A stretch of DNA of 64,000 nt from Apodemus sylvaticus (GCF_947179515.1 NC_067472.1:161790761-161854760), one strand, 5' to 3'. Positions 1 to 12,009 are shown, counted from the stretch's first letter. The notes: generated by a model not told the origin, from the letters alone. Translations and numbers: made by a program.

Positions 1-650
1 GACAGTCTCTCAACGTCGACCCCTATGCAGTCAGGCTTACTTTCAGGGAAACTCAGAAGCAGGACATTTCCTTTTTCCCTTGCAGTTCCTTGCCTCGCAC
101 CTCATAACTGGTGCCCATGTTTGTTTAATTAACAAACATGCATAGATCTGGGTTGTATGCAGCTCCATTTGTGGAGATCCACTGGTAAAGTAAATGTCTT
201 ATGAATATGAGCTGGCTGGCTTTCATAGCAGCCCACCTTCAAGTCCTGGAAGCCATTGCTGTAGCAGCCCACCTTCGAGTGCTGTATCTGAAAGATACCT
301 GCTTGAAACACAAAATAAGAGATTAAAAGGAAAAATTGTTTGGACTGTTTCTCTGGAGAGCCCATGGTATTTAATTTGGTTGTAAATTAATAGCTCAGGA
401 ATAAAACCTGGCTTGCAAATTAATGGTTAGGGGAAAGCAGCCTACCTTCCCAATATGGGAGAAGCAACTTTAAGAACATTATTGAATTAGTCATACTTAC
501 CAGCTGATTCAGGGTCTCTATTTACCTATCAAATCAATCTTTCTAGCAGCCATCAGGCTCCATCTTCTCTTTAAGAAAAGATACAAACCGACCCCCTGTG
601 CCAGATTAAAACAGGATCTGGACTGTTCCATGTATTAGTTAAAGGGTCAT
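1..650. other. Unassigned left edge, possible 3' flank of the class II ERV
   Basis: No gene is seen. Two copies of a 19-mer differing at one base lie at 226-244 and 262-280, a 36-bp spacing that suggests a short tandem duplication. An AATAAA motif occurs near 400. The stretch lies downstream of the minus-strand integrase remnant, so it could hold env/LTR relics, but I cannot identify them. Confidence 0.3.
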
Positions 651-724
651 GTCATTTAACCATGGCATAAGAATTAGAAGTGGTAGGGTGCCAGTGCCAG
701 CCTGCTGCAGACTGGCCTTTGACG

Positions 725-1440
725 TCAGTTTGAAGGAAATTTAAAATGAATAAAACAAAAGCAAGTTGTGCTTTGAGTGACCGGGGGGGGGGGGGGGTAT
801 AATTTCCCCTTCTTTGTTTTAAAAAGCCAATTTTTAAGAGTGCGATGTGCACGCTTGACAATTCCTTGACCCATTGGGTTATAAGGAATTCCAATTTTAT
901 GTTTAAAACCAAATTCTTTATAAAACGAGATAAAGTTATTGCCAGTGTAGGCTGGTCCATTATCCATCCTAATGACTTTGGGTAATCCCATGGTATAAAA
1001 AGCTTGTGAACAATGATTGATTACATTTAGAGGCTTCTCCCAAATGTAGAGAAGGGAAAAGAAATCTTGAACAAGTATCAATGCAAACATGTATAAAATT
1101 TAATTTTCCAATTTTGTATAGTGAGTTACATCCATTTGTGAAAATGATTGGGCATAAGGCAGCATGGATCAGCCCAAAATGAGTAGCTAGAGATAAGGAA
1201 AGGCAGTTAGGGCATTGTTTTACAATAGTGAAAACAAAGATCCTAATGGCATATTATAATTAAATGTGCCATAGGTTTCTAATAAAAGGACAAATTCTGC
1301 AACATACAAGCTAATTGTAAAAGGATTAAAAGTATTATTTATAGGTTGAAAATAATTAATACCACTGTCAGCTCTGCTAACTGAGCTGACCCCAGGTGTT
1401 TCTATAACCACTTGTTGATTATAAATAAGATATCAAGCTC
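725..1440 (-). pseudogene. RNase H-integrase remnant of a class II ERV
   Basis: The integrase core reads on the minus strand at 1090-725. It contains the second catalytic aspartate in a MDNGPAYT context. The third catalytic acid, expected 36 residues on, is lysine (QGIVKRAH), a single G-to-A change from a glutamate codon. Just upstream, 1411-1220 carries an RNase H tail in which the usual TDS motif before LYVA reads TIS, so an acid appears lost there too. The C-terminal part of the frame runs through a G15-16 tract (about 782-797), read as polyproline, which probably shifts the frame. Function in an active element would be strand transfer of viral cDNA into the genome. This copy cannot do it. 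Confidence 0.75.
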
Positions 1441-1744
1441 TTCCTTCAGAAGAACCATCTATGAAAATCAAGAGTATTATTATGCAGAAGCTCTAAAGAT
1501 CATATTAGGAAATACAACCTCATGCATATCTAAAAAACACCATTAATCTGTCTTGTTGAAAACAGCCATGCCAATAAGTGAATTTAAAAATATATAAGCA
1601 TAATTCAAATTATATGTATGGGGATACCATTTCCCCTTTCTTTTTCTTTTTTAAGAAGATATTGATTTGTCTTTTAAAAAGTGTTTATATTATCTCGTCT
1701 TTGAGGATAATAAAGAATCAAATTGTCAAAGTAACAAAGTAACT

Positions 1745-1965
1745 TGTGGTGCGCGAGCTCTGCCTCCAGCTGCTCACCTGGGCTACCCACCTGGCTAGTG
1801 GCCCTCAGAGTTCCAGGCTCCCTTTAGCCAGGGCCACCAGCCGGGGCCGCCATTGGCCTGCGCCCCACATCACGTTGTGCTGAATCAAAGGGACCAGGTC
1901 CGCTTGGCAGGGACTCGACTCCGGCCTCTTCCCTGCTCATTTGAGTGAACGCTCAAACTTAGCGG
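1745..1965. other. GC-rich, CpG-containing block of unknown origin
   Basis: About 220 bp of clearly GC-rich sequence containing GCGCGAGC, GGGGCCGCC and CACGTT stands out against AT-rich surroundings. It lies inside the deleted interior of the class II ERV. It could be ERV leader/gag, a captured exon or CpG-island piece, or another insertion. No convincing reading frame was recognised. Confidence 0.4.
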
Positions 1966-2770
1966 GTCACTACATGTTCTAAATGGCTGCAACTCTAAGC
2001 CATCAGCCAAAACGAGCCTCTATATCTATAACTCCATAGTCAAGACATGTAAAACATTATACCGTTAAGACCAATTAAAAACAAGAACAAAGCAATTACA
2101 CAAATCTTATAAGTTAAACCAAAGTTTTCCCAAACTGGAGGCTAGAGGCCTTTTAAGAAAAAAAAGTTTAGCATGCTTCCCTGCTGTGCACTGCTTTAAA
2201 TTAGCCTGCGGCCTGCTCAAGAGGTGCCAGCAAACGAAATTTTCAATGATTTTTATTTTTTCAGCATGAAACAAACAGTCATTCACACAAAACCCAGACA
2301 AATAAACGTACACGTGGACAGACAATTGGTGTACCAAAGACATAGAAATTGAAGCGAGCTGCAATGTAATTAAATCCATTTTCCTTCTCTTCCTTTTCCT
2401 TCATGTTTTTAGAAATTGTTTGTTTGTTTTTTGTTTTTTACTCTTTTTATTTTGTTTTATATAATTTATGGCTTATTTCTTTTGCCTGATGGAGTTTTTA
2501 TATTGCGGACAAATGCCTAAATAAATTAATTCCCTGTTCCATATCATTGTCACATCCTAGCTGATCTTAGTGCCAGGCCTGCACTAAATCAGTCTAGCCT
2601 GTATCTGTACACACTCCTTTAGCAACAGCCATTAGAAATAAATGACATTGTTAGCGCTTAATTAATACCCTGTTGCTTACCGTGCCAGTTACATAAACTT
2701 TTTTTCCTTTTTCCATGGAGCTCCAATCAGACAACATACCTCATTTTGCCTCTCTGTTTCCAGTTATAAT

Positions 2771-2785
2771 CCACATTGGGTGCCA
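2771..2785 (-). other. Primer binding site, tRNA-Lys(1,2) type, decayed
   Basis: The minus strand reads TGGCACCCAATGTGG two bases inside the LTR edge. This matches the tRNA-Lys1,2 primer site used by beta-type retroviruses, except for two transitions at former CpG positions, as expected for methylation decay. It fixes the orientation of the ERV and the inner edge of its 5' LTR. Confidence 0.65.
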
Positions 2786-2787
2786 TA

Positions 2788-3075
2788 TGTAGAGTCCAGC
2801 TCATACATTCTAACAGTGGGTTCTCTGAAAGGAGAGATGGGTATTGGAAAGGGGGCAAGAGAAAACACATGGAGAGACACAAAAACACATGGCTTCTGAT
2901 TCAAGTCTCCATCTTTAATGCTTTCTTTCTCAAGCAACAAAGGCAGACCAAGGCCCTCCCCTGAAGGCTGGAAACTGGTTCTTCTTGTTCTTCAATGAGG
3001 CGGGCAGAGCAGGTTGCTGGCTGCTCTTCTTGTAGAACAGTGGGAAGGAGGAGGTCACAGTCCAAAAGAATCTAT
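2788..3075 (-). repeat. 5' LTR of the class II ERV (outer edge uncertain)
   Basis: The inner edge is CTCTACA on the minus strand, directly before the PBS. An ATTAAA polyadenylation-like signal is read on the minus strand near 2910. The outer (U3) edge is not sharply visible; I place it near 3075, where the sequence changes to L1-like DNA. Confidence 0.5.
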
Positions 3076-3189
3076 GTCCTATAGGAAAAAAAACCACTTT
3101 TATACATATGTACTTATTGATATTTATAAAAGCCAGAATATGAGGAAAAGCCAGGAGTCAATAAATTTATAAATACATACTGAGAATAT

Positions 3190-3735
3190 CATCATATCCA
3201 ATGATATACAGCAGAAAAAAATGGAATCATAATATTTGCAGGAAAACAGATGCCTCTGGTGCCCATTGTGTTAAGCAAAAGAAGCTAGATTCAGAAAGAC
3301 AAATGCCATGTTTTTTCTCATGTATGGAACCTGTATTTTAATGTGTTTTTAAAAGAACACAGAAACATGGTTGATCACTTAGAATTTCTTCGTCTTTCCA
3401 CCTGTTAACTAAAAGAAATAGAAAATGTAAGAAAGAAAGAAAGAAGAAAGAAAGAAAGAAAGAACAAAAGAAAGAAATAATGAAAGAACCCCACCCCCGG
3501 AGATCTCTCAGACACTGACCACCAACCAGGCAGCATACACCAGCTGATATGAGGCTCCAGTATACACAGGAGAGGACTGTCAAGTCTGGACTCAGAGACG
3601 ATGCACCTAGGGACATCTGATGTGGTGGAGGTGGTGGGTGGCCACATTCTCTTGGAAACAGGGGAAGGAGGTATAAGATTTGGAATGGTCAGAGTGTGGA
3701 CCAGGAAGAAGACTGTATAAAAAGATTAATGAAGA
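3190..3735 (+). mobile_element. Old L1 3' UTR (Lx/LxF-like)
   Basis: The stretch has the wording of old rodent L1 3' ends: a CAGAAAGACAAATGCCATG phrase near 3293, a GAAA polypurine tract, a block beginning near 3523 with CAGCATACACCAGCTGATAT, and GGTGGACCAGGAAG-like text before an A-rich tail near 3720. No ORF2 is present in sense. The polypurine tract at 3430-3478 is a usual component of L1 3' UTRs. Confidence 0.6.
3430..3478 (+). repeat. (GAAA)n tract
   Basis: Imperfect GAAA repeat within the L1 3' UTR. The long minus-strand frames across it are translated Phe/Leu/Ser repeat, not genes. Confidence 0.9.
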
Positions 3736-3754
3736 AAAAAAGTAGTTAATGTAA

Positions 3755-3929
3755 TCTTGAAAAGAAAGAAAGAATGAAAGACAGACAAACAGACAGAAAC
3801 AAACAAACAAAAAAGAAAAGAAATGAAAGATAACACAGGAAGGAAGGAAGGAAGGAAGGAAGGAAGGAAGGAAGGAAGGAAGGAAGGAAGGAAGGAAGGA
3901 AGGAAGGAAGAAAGGAAGGAAGGAAAGTG
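3755..3929 (+). repeat. (GAAA)n then (GGAA)n microsatellite
   Basis: 3755-3830 is a GAAA/CAAA-rich tract. 3836-3926 is about 22 units of GGAA, with one break near 3910. The minus-strand frame that encodes a LPSF repeat here is an artefact. Confidence 0.95.
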
Positions 3930-4189
3930 ATCTTACAGGGGAAACCATCCTGGGCTTTTCAAACTGTTTGCTGAAAAATAGAGCGTAGCTTGAAAGATGT
4001 ATGAATACAAAGATGACCCTTTAATCAGTTCCAGAACTGAACATGGAAATAATTATGAGAATATTTCCTTACCTTGAGACATATACATTTGTTCATATGA
4101 TTAGTAGCTTTCTTTCATTCTTGCATTGTCTATCTTCACTCATTCTAAGTATTAACACCAGTAAATACTGTTTTATATTATTGGCTTTA

Positions 4190-4545
4190 TGAGATAGTGG
4201 GTGGTTGGATGGGTGATTAGACAGGTGGATGAGTAGGTGAGTTGTTGAATAGAAGGTTGAATGGATGGATGGATGGATGACTATGTATGGGTGAATAGAA
4301 GAATGGATGGTGCATGAGTGTATGCATAGATGGATGGGTGGGTGAATGGGGGGATGGGTTGTTGGGTAATTGGTAGATAGCTTGATGGGTGTATTGACTA
4401 AGGGTCAGGTCAAAGGTTTGAGTGGATTGTTAAATAGGTGGATTGATGGGAATATATAAATGGGTGGGAAAACAGAGATGGGTAGATGGGTGGGTTCATG
4501 GTCATATGTTTGTTCAGAAGTATGGATGATTGGATAGATAGAAGT
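4190..4545 (+). repeat. Degenerate (GGAT)n minisatellite
   Basis: About 350 bp of imperfect GGAT/GGTG tetranucleotides (GATGGATGGATG near 4262, plus many one-base variants). Purity is highest around 4250-4280 and falls off on both sides, consistent with an old expansion. Confidence 0.85.
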
Positions 4546-4596
4546 TAAATCTTATTTTGGAAGCAAGGTTGCTCCAAGTCATAGTTATTTTACATT

Positions 4597-4746
4597 TCAC
4601 CTTTTTTATTTTCTATATTCTTTGTTTACATTCCAAATGATTTCCCCTTTCCCAGTTCCCCCCTCCCCATAAGCCTTCTTCTCTCCACCCATTCTCCAAT
4701 CCACCTCCCTCCTTTTTCTCTGTCCTGGTACTCCCCTACAATTCAT
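4597..4746 (-). mobile_element. L1 3' end, heavily 5'-truncated
   Basis: On the plus strand this starts with a T-rich edge and CTTTGTTTACATTCCAAATGATTTCC, then the pyrimidine-rich 3' UTR, ending at CCTGGTACTCCCCTACA. These are the terminal ~150 bp of a murine L1 in antisense. No coding part is retained. Confidence 0.8.
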
Positions 4747-4749
4747 TTT

Positions 4750-5748
4750 TAGTTCAATTTCAGAATTATATTAGTTTTAATGTACAAAATATACATAAAT
4801 GTGAAATTGGCAAGCAGGGAGTTGTACTTGGACAGTTTGTGTCCACTTGCAAATATAAAATTCATTCCATGAAAACTATTTGCTAGTACAATTCCTGTAG
4901 ACATAAGCAGATACTGTTTTTGCAAACACTGAAGGGCCTCAGTCAAACTCTTCCCACATATTTTCTATGGACATGAACTCAAAGTAGGACCCAAGATCTG
5001 ACACAGCTTTCAGGTACCATCTTACATTCTAGCTCCCTTTGTTCCTGAATACAGTAGCCTTAGAAGACTACAGTAGTCCTAATTTCTGTTGCACACTATG
5101 AAGCTGGTGCACTTTCCCTGTGGCTGATCATATAACCTTCTACTGAGAGACAACTCTGCCATAAAATCGTGGATGAGAGATGGGAATTTGTCTGTTCACA
5201 TGGGTTCACTCAGGTTCTCAACTACCTGCCAGTGTTCACTGCCTATTGTGTCTATGCTCCACTCTTTCCTAAGTGCTTACCTGACTGAAGAGAGACAATA
5301 GTCCATGAATTTAACAGCTTCCTAAAGTGTAAGACCAAATTCCCCACTACCAGCTGTTGATATTCACTGTAGAAATGAGCTTCTATGGCTGAAACTCAGC
5401 TGAAAAAGTTATTGGGTGAACCAAAACCTCTTCTTACCAAAGTATTCTTTGGTTCTTTTGTAATCATGGAAACCTGAAGTTAAATACTTATATGTGCTTC
5501 TGATTATACTTAATTTATGATATATTCTGATTTATTATCATATGCTAGCAATTACTCTCACTCAGTATATAATTATTCTCTGTACACTGTGTTTTGTCAG
5601 TTTTTAGGACTTCAAAAAGCCATGAATTTTGTAATTATCCAACTCAATGTGATGCTTGCACAGATATAGGAACATTTTCTTAGTATCACAGAAAGCAGAT
5701 GACTTCATTAAAATTGGGTTTTTCTTTATGATTAAGAAATATAACTTT
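4750..5748. other. Non-genic unique-looking sequence
   Basis: About 1 kb of AT-rich sequence. No repeat family, RNA gene or supported coding frame is recognised. Confidence 0.5.
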
Positions 5749-5749
5749 A

Positions 5750-5942
5750 GGAACTGGAGAGATGGCTCAGTGGTTAAGAGCATTGACTGCTCTTCTGAAG
5801 GTCCTGAGTTAAAATACCAGTAACCACATGGTGGGCAAGCTTACAACCATTTGTAAGGAGATCTACTCCCCCTTCTGGAGTGTCTGAAGACATCTACAAT
5901 GTACTTAATATAATAAATAAGTAAATCTTTTAAAAAGAAATG
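5750..5942 (+). mobile_element. SINE B2
   Basis: Near full-length B2. It has the tRNA-derived head (GGAACTGGAGAGATGGCTCA, holding the Pol III A box), the GTTAAAATACCAGTAACCAC B-box region, the CTTCTGGAGTGTCTGAAGAC tail block, and an A-rich end with AATAAATAAG. Flanking sequences GAAATATAACTTTA and GAAATGTAACTGTA look like a target-site duplication. Confidence 0.92.
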
Positions 5943-5959
5943 TAACTGTAATTGTTCTT

Positions 5960-6145
5960 AATATTTTAAAAGATTTATTTCCTAGTTATGTGTCTTGCAT
6001 GTTGCCTTTGAAGGTCATGTATCTCTTGGATCTGGAGTTACAGGCAATTGTGAGTTGCTCAATATAGGTTCAGGGAATTGAACTCAGGTCCCTATGCAAG
6101 AGCACTATCTGCTCCAAACCATTGAAATATTTCCAAGCCCTGAGG
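5960..6145 (-). mobile_element. SINE B3
   Basis: Antisense B3/B2-like SINE. AAAAGATTTATTT marks the 3' tail on the plus strand, followed by CTGGAGTTACAGGCAATTGTGAG and AACTCAGGTCCCTATGCAAGAGCA. It sits head-away from the B2 just upstream. Confidence 0.8.
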
Positions 6146-6149
6146 ATGA

Positions 6150-7635
6150 ACAGTTTGTAAATATTCCATACAAGATCAATTTTAAATTTAAATTTTTCCA
6201 ACTTGAAACTTGATTCAGTCTTTGGTTGTATATTGATCTTGTTATCATTCCTCCTAACCTGTTAATAAAATGGATTATCTGAAAACTCTACCCTGGCGTT
6301 AGTCAGTATTCCAATAAAACATAGATTCATTTGCCCTCTCTAAGCTTGTCACTGTAGGCATGAGAGTTATTACTGACAAAATTAAGACATAAGAGAAAAA
6401 TGTGAAATCTGGCACCTGATATTGACTATCTTTCCATAGCTGAATTTTTTCCCATGAGAATATGATTTCCAGTGTGAACAAATGGACAGTTAACCAGTAC
6501 TGGGTCTGCTATCATATCTGTTATCAAATAAAGCCATGATTAACACATAGATACTGTAATTTGAAGCTTTAGAGCAGTAGATGAACTCTATCTCATCTTC
6601 AATACACCTGTTGTTCCATGGGTTGCATGGGAGTTACAAAAATGTAAATATAATTATAAGGAATATTAAAGCACAAAAGATCATTATGGTATTATGCCAT
6701 ATCATTATGTACTGTGTGAGTCATTTTAACTTATTACATAGAAAGAGTAATTTTATAGAATAAAAGATAGGTTTTGGAAAACTGATCTGGTATCATCCAA
6801 TACGAACATAAACATAAGTTGTACATACATTAAGAACATTGAATATTTTGACAGTTAAGATTCAGATATAGGTTCTAATTGCAAATTACATCCTTCTCAT
6901 CATTTTTTTCATATTTAGATTATTACACGGCCACTCAGTGGCTATCAACTGATTTATGATTAGAGCTAAATTAATTTTTTAATCAACATTTTCTTTCCAA
7001 ATCAAAACCCTCTCTCCATAGCTGTACTTAGGCATCTCAGTCTTGCAGGTATTAAGTACCACAAAATATGTATTGACACAATGACACTTTCTATTAAAGA
7101 CAATCATTGAACATTTGTGTTGAAAGTTGTGTTTAAACTAAATATATCAATTTTAATGAAATACAATTAATTTTTGAAAACTAGAAAGTACGAATGACAG
7201 CGGCTTCAAATGCTGAAAAACACTTTAATGTGTTTCATAATTCAATGGAAACTTATTTTATTACTTTGGTGTTCCCCTATGAAAATTTTACTTCCAGTAC
7301 TTCTCAGTGGAAGCTGCCTCCTTTGATCAAGGGGTCTCAGTGGAAGGAGAGTCCTCTGATACCAGGGTAGAATAGGAGTTGCTTGGTTAAAGGAAAGCAA
7401 GTATGTTAACTCTTTTTATCCCTGCTGTCACGAAACAGATGGCTAAAGAAACTGAAAAGGAAGATAGATTCATTTGGCTAACAGTATACAGACAGCACAA
7501 AAGGAAACTAGTGGGTGGTGATTAATGTACAATCCAATGTATGCAAATTCATTGATGGTAGAGAACTGGACCCTCAGTGAAACAGATGTCTCTAAATGAG
7601 ATTCAGAAATCATTGCAGCAAAGAGGTTAGGAAGT
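6150..7635. other. AT-rich non-genic stretch
   Basis: No recognisable element. The short frames present are isolated and uninformative. Confidence 0.5.
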
Positions 7636-7639
7636 ATGT

Positions 7640-8090
7640 ATGAGCTAAGACTGTAGAGATCATCAGTAACAATAAATAATTATGGACAGGTTATATTCAT
7701 GTACACATGAATACTTGCAAGTGTGACATGGCCTGTACAAGACCTGCACAGGACTGGGCTTGTCAACCTCATCATTGATAGGGTAAGTCCCATGAGGCCC
7801 ACCCTTCCTTGAGGATTTTAATGGTTGCTCAGGAATGGGTATCACTTACTTTAATAGTGCAGCCCCTAATAACATTCCCTCCCAATAAATAATTTCCTAC
7901 TTATGCTTGGGTAAAAACTCTAACTCATCAAGTCACACACTTCAGAAGACATCAAAGTAGGAGGGATAGTGGTTTCAACAAGAGAGGGTGGGGGCAATGG
8001 TGGTAGAAACTAAAATTTGTTATATAAAGTCTGAAATGGCAACAAAAAAAAAAAAAGAACCAAAAAAAAAAGTGAATAAAACAATTAGTG
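7640..8090 (+). mobile_element. Old L1 3' UTR (Lx-like)
   Basis: Lx-type phrases are present in order: CTTGTCAACCTCATCATTGATAGG, CCATGAGGCCCACCC, CTCAGGAATGGGTATC, GACATCAAAGTAGGAGGG and AAGAGAGGGTGGGGGCAATG. It ends in an A-rich tail at 8041-8075. It is diverged and non-coding. Confidence 0.65.
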
Positions 8091-8461
8091 GGCAGGTACA
8101 CTGGTTTTTTTTTTTTTCTTTATATAAAGGATATGAATTAGTTGCTGGTGGAGCCAGACAAGCCAGCATGGACATGATTTTATGTGCAGAGGAGATGGAT
8201 ACTGGGAGCTGATGGGATTTGAAGGACCAGTTCTATACGTAAGGAATGTGGACACATAGAAGTGTTCATTATGAAGAAGCATCCCCGAAAGTTCCCTTCC
8301 AGTCACTTAGATTCCCACTATGTTTGCCCATGTCTGAGATTCATCATCCTACGAAATCAATGCACCCATCTTATCTCATCATTTCTCCTGGCCTTTAGAC
8401 CTAGGAAAATCTTATGTCTAATTTGATAGTAGCCACTCAACAAGCTATTTGCTATTTAATT

Positions 8462-8582
8462 AACTCCCTCCCCTCCTCCTTCTCCCCTTCCCCTTTCCAC
8501 CCCTTCCCCTTTCTTTCTCCATTCCTCCCTCCTCCCTCCCTCCCTCTTTCCCTCTCTCTCTCTCTCCTCCCCCCCCCCCCGT
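8462..8582 (+). repeat. Polypyrimidine tract, (TCCC)n/(CT)n ending in C12-13
   Basis: Low-complexity CT sequence grading from TCCCC units through CTCTCT into a homopolymer C run just before 8581. The Pro/Ser/Leu-rich frame across it is not a gene. Confidence 0.9.
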
Positions 8583-8957
8583 GTCTCTCTCATCCTTTCC
8601 ATGTAAGCACCAGTTGGGTCAGTGGCGGCACTGGCTACAGGAGGCCTTGAACATTCTTGCAGCTGAGAGAGTGGGATCATAACATATAGCTTGTCATGAG
8701 TCATCTTTAGATCCAACATTCAAAGAGCCCTGAACACTGCAGAAATGTATTGAGTATCTGCAGTGTAGAGGGGAAAGGCAAAGATATCCAAGTGGTTTCA
8801 AAAGGTCTTGCTTGATTTTGAAGAATACTTTAAGTTCATCCTATAATATTGTTATCAAGAACATCAGACATTCCTTTAGAAACATCCTTCCCTGGAGTTT
8901 GTTGGGCTCAGAGTTGTCTATGTGTGACTGATCGTAAACAGGCAACAGTTTTGGGGA

Positions 8958-9006
8958 TAGTACCCTACTCCAGTTGTCGGGACCCACATGAAGACCAAGC
9001 TGCACA
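8958..9006 (-). mobile_element. Lx-type L1 fragment
   Basis: CCAGTTGTCGGGACCCACATG followed by AAGACCAAGCTGCACATCTG is a recognisable antisense piece of the Lx 3' UTR. It is cut off on both sides and parallels sequence at 47470-47510. Confidence 0.6.
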
Positions 9007-9104
9007 TCTGCTTCTTAAATCAAATTAAATTAAACTAAGATAAATTTTTTAAAAAAGAAAGTAGTTGAGCAAACTACAGAGAAGAAGCCAGTAAATGTCA
9101 CCCC

Positions 9105-9275
9105 TTTACTGTTTCTTCCTCAGTTCCTGCCTCCAGGCTCGTGCCTTAAATTCTGTCTATGTCTTCCCCAGGTTAAGGACTTTAACCTGTAATCCAAATA
9201 AATCCTTTTCTCTCTTAAGTTGCTTTTGATTGGACAGTTTTATCATACCAGGGAAAGAAAATTAAGATTAAATCC
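9105..9275 (+). mobile_element. MaLR (ORR1-like) LTR 3' part
   Basis: Contains CAGTTCCTGCCTCCAGG, CTGTAATCCAAATAAATCC (polyadenylation signal region) and a terminal TTTTATCATACCAGGGAAAGAAAATTAAGA. The U3 part is not clear. Confidence 0.6.
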
Positions 9276-9279
9276 TAAA

Positions 9280-12005
9280 AATGAACCAGATATGTAAATA
9301 TCTAGTATCTCTTAATCTATAACTGCAGAAAATGGTGACTCCTATATTCCCCAGCAACTTTAACCTTAAGCATTGATTTACTGATGTCAGTATATATGAA
9401 AGGAACTGGAGTTGCTCAGAAGTGTAGCCAATTGTAAGTGAGAAGGTTGGAGAACATATAAGGATTACCAAGTCTCTTTTCTTGAAAGCAAATTCCCAAA
9501 ACTTGTGAGATACTGTGAAAAATGAGAACAGAATGTGCTTCCAGTCTCAAAGCTTCCTTTAGCTGAGGAGTAATTAGGCACAGTAGAACTATCAGAACTT
9601 TCAACTGAACTTTGGACTGAAGAACCAAAATGTGACACTATCACATTTTTCAAAAATAAAAATATCTATATAATTAAATTGTTTTATTAATACTTTAATC
9701 TGGTGGCCGACTTTATAAATCAGATGAAATATTTTACATACAAAGATAAAGATAACTGATAATATTTTAATATTAGCAATGTGTTAGATGTTAGAAAATT
9801 AATGATTTTAATGTTTCAAAACTATGCACATTGACTTTCAAGCCCATTCACTAAGACCTAGACACTGGAACCATCTGTATCGAGAGAGAGGAGGTGGGGA
9901 GAAACTGATTTCTGATCCCTAGAACTCACAGAAAGCAGAAAAGCTGAGTTCTGATGCATCCATTTGTATCACCAGCTCTAGGGGAGCACAGACCAGTGGA
10001 ATCTGGCATCTTGTTAGACAATTATAGGTGAGAAGGTAAACTCCATGTTCAGTCAGAGATTATATCTCAAAACCAATAAGGTGGAGAATGGTAGAGCAAA
10101 ACATCAGATATTTTCTCAGACTGCTACATAGGCATGAATGGTCGGTCATCTATGTTTATATCCCCAACCTTACAACTTACAAATGTGAGTAACCTCTGTG
10201 GCTATACTTAGACATAGATCATTTTAATACCTTTATCATTGAATATCCATTTTAGTTTGAGTCTAAGAACTGCCATGGCTGAAAATATTTTCATGTGGTA
10301 ATAAAGATATTTGGTCCCATGCTTATCTCATCAGCATGTGATCTGAGAGTCCTGCTATTTCAGGGTATGATCAAGTATTTTGTGATGACTAAAGCTTGCT
10401 TACCTGCTTCCCTCTGAGCACTTGCTGTATTGTTTGGTGAAGCTGGAGGAAAATTAACTTCTTGGTGCCTCTTCAGGACCACTTCTGTGTATACTTTCAT
10501 AGAGCATCTCAGACACAAGAGGATGCAATATAGATTTCCATTGTTAAGTATAAAAATATGATCTTTCAGTATCTGAAATGCTTTAGAACAAATTTTATCA
10601 ATGTTGCCAAATCTTTGGAGAGTATTGCCTGTGCTAAGTCTTGGTTATCTGTTTATTAGAGATGCTAAATGCAAACTTCTGTTCTTATATAAACGTTAAT
10701 GGAACATATTTTCTACTGCTTCAAATATAAAGAATGTCTGATCCTATTGCATTTAAATGTATTTTATGGTTTACAAAAGACATGTAATTTTATGTATAGA
10801 AACAACATATTGGAAGTATAAGAAAAGAATGAGATGAGCAGATATGCGAGTAAAATTTTAAATGTTGGTCAATAAAATGGTTTATTATCAATGTAATGAA
10901 AGAAATGAGAAGATTTAGTCACTTGTATAAACATGTGAGTATTATCTGTAGGTATATTTGAGTAGATTGTCAAAACATAGAATTTAAATTTCTGTAAGAT
11001 CTAACATCATACGTCCCACTGATGAACAAAGTTAGCTAGCCACCCATATTCTGTGTGTATTTTTGTTCAGGAATGTGGCTTGATGATTTCTAGGTTGTGT
11101 ACAGACAACTTCTTTCTAGAGTGTTACTGAGTAACTGAAACAGAGGCTGTAAATATGAGAAACCAAGATACTTACTATCTGATCCTTTAAGTAAAGTTGT
11201 AGATTTGACTTGGTAACTAGAGAAATAAAAAAAACATGGTTTGTAAAGTTAATTTTTTTTTAACATACAAACCCAAGTCCTTAGAAGAAACATAGCTTTC
11301 CAGAGGGGTGAATCCTTACTATAACTCCCCTATGCTTCTTATTACTTGACCCTGGATCATAGTATAAGCAATCCTATCTTTGGACTCTTCCTGGACAGCC
11401 TCATTTTGTCTAAGAAAGCCTCACATTCTCAGATGCTTCCTTAGAATGGGAGGAATATCATGGCAAAAAGTCATTGTGGAAAATGTAGTACAGAAAACCT
11501 TGCAGTTACAGTATGTAGTAGGATTTCTGCCAGAAGACAGGTATCAGCAGTGTGAACAGTGTGGGGCTCACTGGAAAACCTCCCAGGAACTTTGCATTGT
11601 GTGGCATGGAGCATCTGTTGCTGTTTAAAACCCAGTCCTGGGGACTTTTAGAGCAGAGTGAATACTGGGTTGGTGTGTGAGAGGTATAAAAAGGAGTGGT
11701 GACATCTAAATTCTTAGAATGGATGACATGCTTGAATGCAGACTTCCTTATTAATAAGGATTGTGCTTTGCTTTTGGGTCAAATCCCACTATAATCCTAG
11801 GCTGGGTTGAACTATTGTGTTCAAGATGGGGCAGCTGATTAAACAAGTTTGCTCCTCTGTACACAGGAAGCAGCAGGGATACTCTCATTAGGCCCTGTGG
11901 TGCAGAGTTATGGATTCTCAAACCAGGGAACAGGATTAGAGAAACAGGTGTCAAAGCAATTAGAATCCAAATGCTGTGAGCATGAGAGCTGGGAAAACAA
12001 ACTGG
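9280..12005. other. AT-rich stretch, no element recognised
   Basis: No confident feature in 2.7 kb. An open frame at 11380-11628 (plus) encodes a Cys/Trp-containing 82-residue product, but it has no recognised homology and no supporting context, so it is not called. Confidence 0.45.
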
Positions 12006-12009
12006 TTTG

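Larger units (their letters stand above)
650..2787 (-). mobile_element. Decayed class II (beta-type) endogenous retrovirus, internally deleted
   Basis: Reading the minus strand from right to left, the order is an LTR (from 2788), a lysine-type primer binding site (2785-2771), about 1.3 kb of unrecognised sequence, then RNase H and integrase remnants (about 1440-725). A complete element of this class would need several kilobases for gag, protease and reverse transcriptase between the PBS and RNase H, so the interior is deleted or replaced. Frames are broken throughout. The left (3') LTR boundary was not found. The class II assignment comes from the integrase wording and the PBS type. A library search should name the family. 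Confidence 0.65.

Noticed and set aside
3338..3948. Minus-strand frames with LPSF repeats and hydrophobic runs resembling membrane proteins
   Set aside because: They read through GAAA and GGAA tracts in an L1 3' UTR.
11380..11628. 82-codon frame with a CEQCGAHW motif
   Set aside because: Only one Cys pair, no partner ligands, no recognised family or splice context.
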